The notes under the pieces: model-generated
What the model was told of the DNA's origin: nothing
The model's input: only the letters and a program-made list of their open reading frames with translations
The model's database searches: none
Assembly: GCA_964384215.1 (NCBI GenBank)
Contig: CAYLLB010000020.1
Location: 1-64,000 of the forward strand
DNA: 64,000 nt
Source: JAJFUV01 sp964384215
GTDB taxonomy: Bacteria; Acidobacteriota; Terriglobia; Bryobacterales; Bryobacteraceae
Direction: 5' to 3'
Program-made: the position numbers and the translations under genes
In this document: piece after piece, positions 59,113 to 64,000 of the stretch
Position numbering within the stretch: position 1 is the stretch's first letter
How the letters are laid out: the number at the start of each line of letters is the position of its first letter

Positions 59113-60299
59113 ACTTCCTCCTATTGAGCACCATTAAGACGGCCGTGTTCGCGGTGATTCTGCTAACCACGCTCGCCTACCTGCAACTCGTAGAGCGCAA
59201 GGTGCTGGGCCATATCCAGCGGCGCCCGGGGCCGTACCGCGTTGGTCCGCACGGGCTCCTTCAGCCGCTCGCCGACGTGATGAAGCTTCTCACTAAGGAA
59301 GACCTGCTGCCATCCGCAGCCGACAGGCCCTTCTTCATCCTGGCGCCGTTCCTGGCCGTGACGCTGGCGCTCATCCCGGTAGTCGTGATGCCGTTCGGAC
59401 CCGAATTGCGCTTGTTCGGAGTCGAAACGCGCTGGCAGCTCACCGACCTCAACGTGGGCGTGCTTTTCATCCTGGCGGTTTCGTCGCTGAGCGTTTATAG
59501 TATCGCGCTGGCCGGCTGGTCGTCCAACAACAAGTACGCGCTGCTCGGGGGGCTGCGCGCCGCGGCGCAGATGATCAGCTACGAGTTGCCCATGGGCCTC
59601 ACAGTCGCGGGCGTGTTGCTGGTGCCCAACACCATGAGCCTGCACGACATTGTCATGCACCAGGCGGATTACTACTTTGGGTTCCTCCCGCGCTGGCATA
59701 TCTTCCAATTTCCTTCTCCGCAGGCCATCGGTTTCATCCTGTTCATGATCTCCAGCTTCGCCGAGACCAACCGCATTCCTTTCGATTTGCCGGAGGCGGA
59801 AAACGAACTGGTGGCCGGCTTCCACACCGAGTACAGCAGCATGAAGTTCGCGTCGTTCTTCATGGCCGAGTACGCCAACATGATCACGGTCACATCCATG
59901 GCCACGCTGCTGTTCCTGGGCGGCTGGCATCCGCCGTTTCCTGCCTCGATGGGGTCGAGTTTTGTTCCCGCGCTGCTATTCCTGGCGGCGGGTCTTGTTA
60001 CGCTCTACCACGGCCTGAACCCGGCGCGCCCGCGGGACCGCTACAGCCTGCCGGTTTTCGCCATGGCGTTCTTCGCGCTGGCGGCCGTGCTCCTGATCCC
60101 CAGTGTCCAGGCGGCGTTGGTTCCCATCTTCTGGTTCAGCATCAAGACGGCGCTGCTGCTGTTCACGTTCATTTGGGTGCGCGGGACTTCTCCGCGTTTC
60201 CGTTACGACCAACTGATGAGCTTCACCTGGAAGTTTCTGTTCCCGGTCGCCATGCTGAACCTGCTGGCGACTGGGTTGCTGGTAGCATTGTACGGCTAA
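59109..60299 (+). CDS. nuoH: NADH-quinone oxidoreductase subunit H
   Basis: 396 residues from GTG 59109, overlapping the nuoG stop. Eight helices, with the conserved first-loop motif YLQLVERKVLGHIQRRPGPYRVGPHGLLQPLADVMKLLTKED and the acidic loop FAETNRIPFDLPEAENELVAGFHTEYSSMKFASFFMAEY that lines the quinone entry channel. It links the quinone site to the proton channels. The next gene is nuoJ: the nuoI gene that normally follows nuoH is absent. Confidence 0.96.
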   Translation: MNFLLLSTIKTAVFAVILLTTLAYLQLVERKVLGHIQRRPGPYRVGPHGLLQPLADVMKLLTKEDLLPSAADRPFFILAPFLAVTLALIPVVVMPFGPELRLFGVETRWQLTDLNVGVLFILAVSSLSVYSIALAGWSSNNKYALLGGLRAAAQMISYELPMGLTVAGVLLVPNTMSLHDIVMHQADYYFGFLPRWHIFQFPSPQAIGFILFMISSFAETNRIPFDLPEAENELVAGFHTEYSSMKFASFFMAEYANMITVTSMATLLFLGGWHPPFPASMGSSFVPALLFLAAGLVTLYHGLNPARPRDRYSLPVFAMAFFALAAVLLIPSVQAALVPIFWFSIKTALLLFTFIWVRGTSPRFRYDQLMSFTWKFLFPVAMLNLLATGLLVALYG

Positions 60300-60306
60300 T
60301 GATCTT

Positions 60307-60807
60307 ATGGATGTCTTCCTGTTCTTGGTGTTCGCGCTGACCGCGGTAGGCTGCGCAATCAGCATGGTGGTACAGACGCACCCCATTCACGGCGCCATCT
60401 CGCTGATCGGCGTCATGGGTTCGCTCGCCATGCTTTATCTGATCCTCGGCGGCGAGTTTATCGCCGCCGCGCAGGTCATTGTGTACGCCGGCGCCATCAT
60501 GGTGTTGTTCGTTTTCGTGATCATGCTGCTCAACGCGGGGCGCGAGGGCGCCTCCCGCCAGCCGCGTATGGTGCTCTGGTTGGGCATCCCGGTTTTCATC
60601 GGCTTTCTTAGCGTGCTCAGCTACCTGGTGCAGCGCGTGGCGCCGAAGAGCGAACCTGTGCGCTTCGGCGCATTCACCGGTGGCAACACTCACGAGGTCG
60701 GCATGAAACTGTTCACCGATTACCTGCTGCCGTTCGAACTGACCTCGGCTCTGGTGCTGATCGCCATTCTGGGCGCCATTGTTCTGGCCCGAAAGGAGCT
60801 CGACTAA
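60307..60807 (+). CDS. nuoJ: NADH-quinone oxidoreductase subunit J
   Basis: 166 residues with five membrane helices: FLFLVFALTAVGCAISMVVQTHPIHGAISLIGVMGSLAMLYLILGGEFIAAAQVIVYAGAIMVLFVFVIMLL is the ND6-type core with the flexible third helix (the YAGAIMVLFVFVIML segment holds the pi-bulge). Its rearrangement couples quinone reduction to proton pumping. It begins 8 bases after nuoH and is followed 3 bases later by nuoK. Confidence 0.95.
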   Translation: MDVFLFLVFALTAVGCAISMVVQTHPIHGAISLIGVMGSLAMLYLILGGEFIAAAQVIVYAGAIMVLFVFVIMLLNAGREGASRQPRMVLWLGIPVFIGFLSVLSYLVQRVAPKSEPVRFGAFTGGNTHEVGMKLFTDYLLPFELTSALVLIAILGAIVLARKELD

Positions 60808-60809
60808 CG

Positions 60810-61121
60810 ATGAGCGGCGGCGTGCCTTTGAGCTGGTACCTGATGCTGAGCGCCGTGCTGTTCAGCCTGGGCGTGGCCGGCTTCTTCTTCCGGCGCAACC
60901 TGATTACGATGTTCATGTCCATCGAGCTGATGCTCAACGCCGTGAACCTGAGTTTCGTCGCGTTCTCCTACCGCTTCCGGCAGGTCGATGGTCACATCTT
61001 CACCTTTTTCGTGATGGTGGTGGCGGCGGCGGAGGCCAGTGTCGGCCTGGCCATCATCCTCACCGTTTTCAAGAACCGCGGAAGCTTGCAGGTGGACGAC
61101 GTGGACTCGATGAAGAACTGA
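60810..61121 (+). CDS. nuoK: NADH-quinone oxidoreductase subunit K
   Basis: 103 residues and three membrane helices, the standard size. MFMSIELMLNAVNLSFVAFS holds the conserved Glu of helix 2, and FVMVVAAAEASVGLAIIL the Glu of helix 3; both are required for proton transfer. It forms part of the central acidic chain between subunit H and the antiporter-like subunits. Upstream and downstream genes are within 4 bases. Confidence 0.96.
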   Translation: MSGGVPLSWYLMLSAVLFSLGVAGFFFRRNLITMFMSIELMLNAVNLSFVAFSYRFRQVDGHIFTFFVMVVAAAEASVGLAIILTVFKNRGSLQVDDVDSMKN

Positions 61122-61125
61122 CGCG

Positions 61126-62976
61126 ATGCAGCATCTCTGGCTCATTCCCGCATTTCCGCTGGCCGGCTTCCTGGTGAACGGCCTGACCGGCCGCCGCGCG
61201 CCGCGCAGTGTGGTGAACGCCGTGGCCATCGGTTCAGTAGTGTTGTCGTTCTTCTGGGTGCTCAAAGTTCTTGCCGCGCTCGGCGTCATGGAGACGGCTC
61301 ACGTCGAGCGTTATTTCACCTGGTTCGCGAGCGGCGGCCTCAACATCGGATTCGACCTGGCCGTGGACCGTCTCACGGCCGCGATGCTGCTGGTGGTCAC
61401 CGGCGTGGGCCTGATCATCCACATTTACTCAATCGGCTACATGGCTCACGAAGGCGGCTACTACCGTTTCTTCGCCTTCTTGAACTTGTTCATGTTCTTC
61501 ATGCTGCTGCTCGTTATGGGGGCGAACTTCCTGCTGATGTTCGTGGGATGGGAGGGCGTGGGCCTGTGCAGTTACCTGCTCATCGGATTCTACTTCCTCC
61601 GCCAAAGCGCCACCGATGCGGGCAACAAGGCCTTCATTGTAAACCGGGTTGGCGATTTCGGCTTTTCGCTGGCCATGTTCCTCACCGTCGTCCAGTTCGG
61701 CGCACTTGATTTCGCCCAGGTCTTCACGCAGGTGAACACGCGCGCAGTGGAGCAGAACGCGGGCGCGCTGACGGCCATCGGCCTTCTGCTGCTGGTGGGC
61801 GCCACGGGCAAGAGCGCTCAGATCCCACTCTACGTCTGGCTGCCCGACGCCATGGAGGGCCCCACGCCAGTCTCCGCGCTGATCCACGCTGCCACCATGG
61901 TGACGGCGGGGGTCTATATGGTCGCGCGCTGCGCGCCGATCTATCTGCACGCGCCCATCGCGCTCGATACCGTGGCCTTGATCGGTCTCGCCACGGCGGT
62001 GTTTTCGGCCACCATCGGCCTGGCGCAGAACGACATCAAAAAGGTCTTCGCCTATTCGACGGTATCGCAGTTGGGCTATATGTTCCTGGGCCTCGGCTCG
62101 GGCGCTTTCTCGGCCGGCATCTTCCATTTGGTGACGCACGCTTTTTTCAAGGCACTGCTGTTCCTGGGGGCCGGCAGCGTGATTCATGCGCTTTCCGGCG
62201 AACAGGATCTGCGCAACATGGGTGGGCTGCGCAGGAAAACGCCGCTCACCTTTTGGACGATCCTGGCCGCCGCCGTGGCCATCGCCGGGGTGCCGCCGTT
62301 TTCCGGATTCCACAGCAAGGATGCCATCCTGCTTGCGGCGCACCATCACGCGCCGTGGATGTACTGGGTGGGCGTGGCCACGGCCGGCATGACGGCGTTC
62401 TATGTGTTCCGCGCGGTGTTCCTGGCCTTCTTCGGCGAATACCGCGGCTCGGCGCATCCTCATGAATCGCCCGCCGTGATGACCGTGCCGCTGGCGGTAT
62501 TGGCCGTGCTCTCGCTCGCCGGCGGTTACTTCAACGTGCCGCGATGGCTGGAACCTCTGTTCCCCACGGCGGGCGGGCATCATGACCAACTGCTCGTTCT
62601 GATCTCTGTGGGCGCAGGGTTGGCCGGCATCGCGCTGGCCTACTATTTCTATGTCGCGCGGCCGGGCACGGCGGACCGCTTCGCCGCTTCCCTCGGCTGG
62701 CTCTACCGGCTGGTGCTCGACAAGTACCGCATCGACGAAGTGTACGCGGCCGTCGTCGTCCGCCCGCTGGTCAGAGGTTCCGAAAAGCTGCTCTGGAAGG
62801 GCCTCGACGCGGGTTTGATCGACGGCATCGTGAACGGCGTGGGATCGAAGGCACGGTCGATCGGCGGCGTCCTGCGGCTGGCGCAGTCGGGCTACATACG
62901 CAGTTACGCAGTGTGGGTCGTGTTGGGAGCGCTGTTTATCCTGCTGGTAGTTGGCTCCTGGGGAGGCGCGCGATGA
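61126..62976 (+). CDS. nuoL: NADH-quinone oxidoreductase subunit L
   Basis: 616 residues, Mrp-antiporter-like, with 14-16 helices and the long C-terminal lateral helix. Key stretches: MFVGWEGVGLCSYLLIGFYF (Glu of helix 5), GKSAQIPLYVWLPDAMEGPTPVSALIHAATMVTAGVYM (Lys and His of the channel), AQNDIKKVFAYSTVSQLGYMFLGLGSG and HAFFKALLFLGAGSVIHALSGEQD. It pumps one of the four protons. It ends with the ATGA overlap to nuoM. Confidence 0.96.
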   Translation: MQHLWLIPAFPLAGFLVNGLTGRRAPRSVVNAVAIGSVVLSFFWVLKVLAALGVMETAHVERYFTWFASGGLNIGFDLAVDRLTAAMLLVVTGVGLIIHIYSIGYMAHEGGYYRFFAFLNLFMFFMLLLVMGANFLLMFVGWEGVGLCSYLLIGFYFLRQSATDAGNKAFIVNRVGDFGFSLAMFLTVVQFGALDFAQVFTQVNTRAVEQNAGALTAIGLLLLVGATGKSAQIPLYVWLPDAMEGPTPVSALIHAATMVTAGVYMVARCAPIYLHAPIALDTVALIGLATAVFSATIGLAQNDIKKVFAYSTVSQLGYMFLGLGSGAFSAGIFHLVTHAFFKALLFLGAGSVIHALSGEQDLRNMGGLRRKTPLTFWTILAAAVAIAGVPPFSGFHSKDAILLAAHHHAPWMYWVGVATAGMTAFYVFRAVFLAFFGEYRGSAHPHESPAVMTVPLAVLAVLSLAGGYFNVPRWLEPLFPTAGGHHDQLLVLISVGAGLAGIALAYYFYVARPGTADRFAASLGWLYRLVLDKYRIDEVYAAVVVRPLVRGSEKLLWKGLDAGLIDGIVNGVGSKARSIGGVLRLAQSGYIRSYAVWVVLGALFILLVVGSWGGAR

Positions 62977-64000
62977 ACACGCTCGGCATTGTGCTGGCGC
63001 TGCCCGTCCTCGGTTCCCTCGCCCTGCTGCTCGTTCCGAAGGATCGCACGCAGGCGATCCGTGCCGCTACGCTGGCCGTCTCGCTGCTTGTCTTCCTGGC
63101 TTCGCTCGGCCTCGTCCACTCCGTCGTGACGAATTCCGCGCACGCGCAGTTCGTGACCGACGTTCTCTGGATCGCCTCGCCCGCCATCCGCTACCACGTC
63201 GCCGTGGACGGTCTCAGCCTCTGGCTTGTGATCCTGACCACGCTGCTCACGCCTATCTCCGTGCTGATCAGTTGGCATCACATCGACAAGCGTGTGAAAG
63301 AGTTCCACGTACTGTTGTTGCTGCTCGAATTCGGCCTGGTAGGCGTGTTTGTGGCCGTGGATCTGTTCCTGTTCTATGTCTTCTGGGAAGTCTCGCTGGT
63401 TCCCATGTACTTCCTGATCGGCGTGTGGGGACACGAGCGGCGCATTTACGCGGCGGTCAAGTTTTTCCTCTACACTATGACCGGGTCCGTGCTGATGCTT
63501 GCCGGCATCATCTACCTGTACACGCTAACCGGCACTTTCGATTACCCGCGCATCCTCAGTGCGCTTGACGCGGGCCAAGTCACTCTCGGCGACCGCGAGG
63601 AATTCTGGCTTTTCCTCGCCTTCCTCTTCGCTTTCGCCATCAAGGTGCCCCTGTTTCCGCTGCACACCTGGCTGCCCGACGCGCACGTCGAGGCGCCCAC
63701 GGCCGGAAGCGTGATGTTGGCGAGCGTCATGCTCAAAATGGGGACTTACGGCCTGCTGCGATTCTGCGTGACTCTGTTCCCCACGTCCTCGCGCGAGAAC
63801 GCCTGGTGGATCGCCACGCTGGCAATCATCGGCATTATCTACGGCGCCCTGGTGGCCATGGTGCAACCCAACATGAAGAAGTTGGTGGCCTATTCGTCGG
63901 TGAGCCACCTGGGTTTCGTCGTTCTGGGCATCTTCTCGTTCACGCAGATGGGGATGGACGGCGCCGTCTACCAGATGTTGAATCACGGCATCTCGACCGG
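62973..64000 (+). CDS. nuoM: NADH-quinone oxidoreductase subunit M, partial (C-terminus beyond window)
   Basis: 342 residues are visible from ATG 62973, which overlaps the nuoL stop, and the frame runs open to the window edge. Helices include FYVFWEVSLVPMYFLIGVWG (Glu of helix 5), IKVPLFPLHTWLPDAHVEAPTAGSVMLASVMLKMGTYGLLRF (Lys/His channel) and MKKLVAYSSVSHLGFVVLGIFSF, which leads into the next conserved Lys. It is the second antiporter-like subunit. The nuoN gene would be expected to follow outside the window. Confidence 0.95.
   Translation, partial: MNTLGIVLALPVLGSLALLLVPKDRTQAIRAATLAVSLLVFLASLGLVHSVVTNSAHAQFVTDVLWIASPAIRYHVAVDGLSLWLVILTTLLTPISVLISWHHIDKRVKEFHVLLLLLEFGLVGVFVAVDLFLFYVFWEVSLVPMYFLIGVWGHERRIYAAVKFFLYTMTGSVLMLAGIIYLYTLTGTFDYPRILSALDAGQVTLGDREEFWLFLAFLFAFAIKVPLFPLHTWLPDAHVEAPTAGSVMLASVMLKMGTYGLLRFCVTLFPTSSRENAWWIATLAIIGIIYGALVAMVQPNMKKLVAYSSVSHLGFVVLGIFSFTQMGMDGAVYQMLNHGIST

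Overview
The window is GC-rich, densely coded bacterial DNA of an Acidobacteria type, most like the Bryobacterales/Solibacter group. I infer this from the mix of many Tat-exported Gfo/Idh/MocA and TIM-barrel sugar enzymes, ThuA, PA14, M81 and S55 proteins, ceramidase-like enzymes and a RhaT-type transporter, next to a proteobacterial-like cysK. No ribosomal RNA or marker gene is present to settle the taxonomy. Many genes lack a Shine-Dalgarno sequence and carry a -10-like TANNNT hexamer 6-8 bases before the start codon, which suggests frequent leaderless transcription. Others have a strong GGAGG.

Layout. 1-6737: carbohydrate genes (Gfo/Idh/MocA oxidoreductase cut by the window edge, GH36 alpha-galactosidase, an alpha/alpha-barrel protein, PA14 and ThuA proteins, a sugar isomerase-like protein). 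6850-13169: a lower-GC stretch of envelope genes: a GT-C glycosyltransferase, then after an M19 dipeptidase a cassette of NoeA-like methyltransferase, membrane alkaline-phosphatase-superfamily protein and a 71-residue LDPxSGS membrane protein, preceded by two palindromes. 13302-17959: a nucleoside-hydrolase-like protein, the metY-cysK sulfur operon behind a consensus promoter and a leader of about 400 bases, and a divergent VIT/CCC1 metal transporter with an operator-like palindrome. 17981-22344: a two-gene BcrA/D-type dehydratase-activase system. 22659-35201: ceramidase-like enzyme, a ROK regulator divergent from an oxidoreductase, a secreted 2-hydroxyacid dehydrogenase-like protein, an S55 protein with a beta-propeller partner, uppP and ftsK.

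35213-45744: a decayed hicB, then a second glycan locus with GH32, a GH20/GH67-like protein, a SUMF1-sialidase-MORN fusion, a XylR-type regulator, a ketose 3-epimerase-like enzyme, GH29 fucosidase and a DUF6526 protein. 45761-49737: a nucleotidyltransferase, GT2 (frameshifted) and HPr-kinase-like gene set beside tRNA-Cys. 49847-53053: SDR, RhaT-type transporter and M81 protein, coupled head to tail. 53163-64000: a respiratory complex I operon in the order nuoA-C-D-E-F-G-H-J-K-L-M, open at the window edge.

The most unusual points are the complex I operon without nuoB and nuoI, the long metY leader, the kinase/nucleotidyltransferase/GT2 module, the three-domain SUMF1-sialidase-MORN protein, the methyltransferase/phosphatase/LDPxSGS cassette, and the palindromes in front of several of these units.
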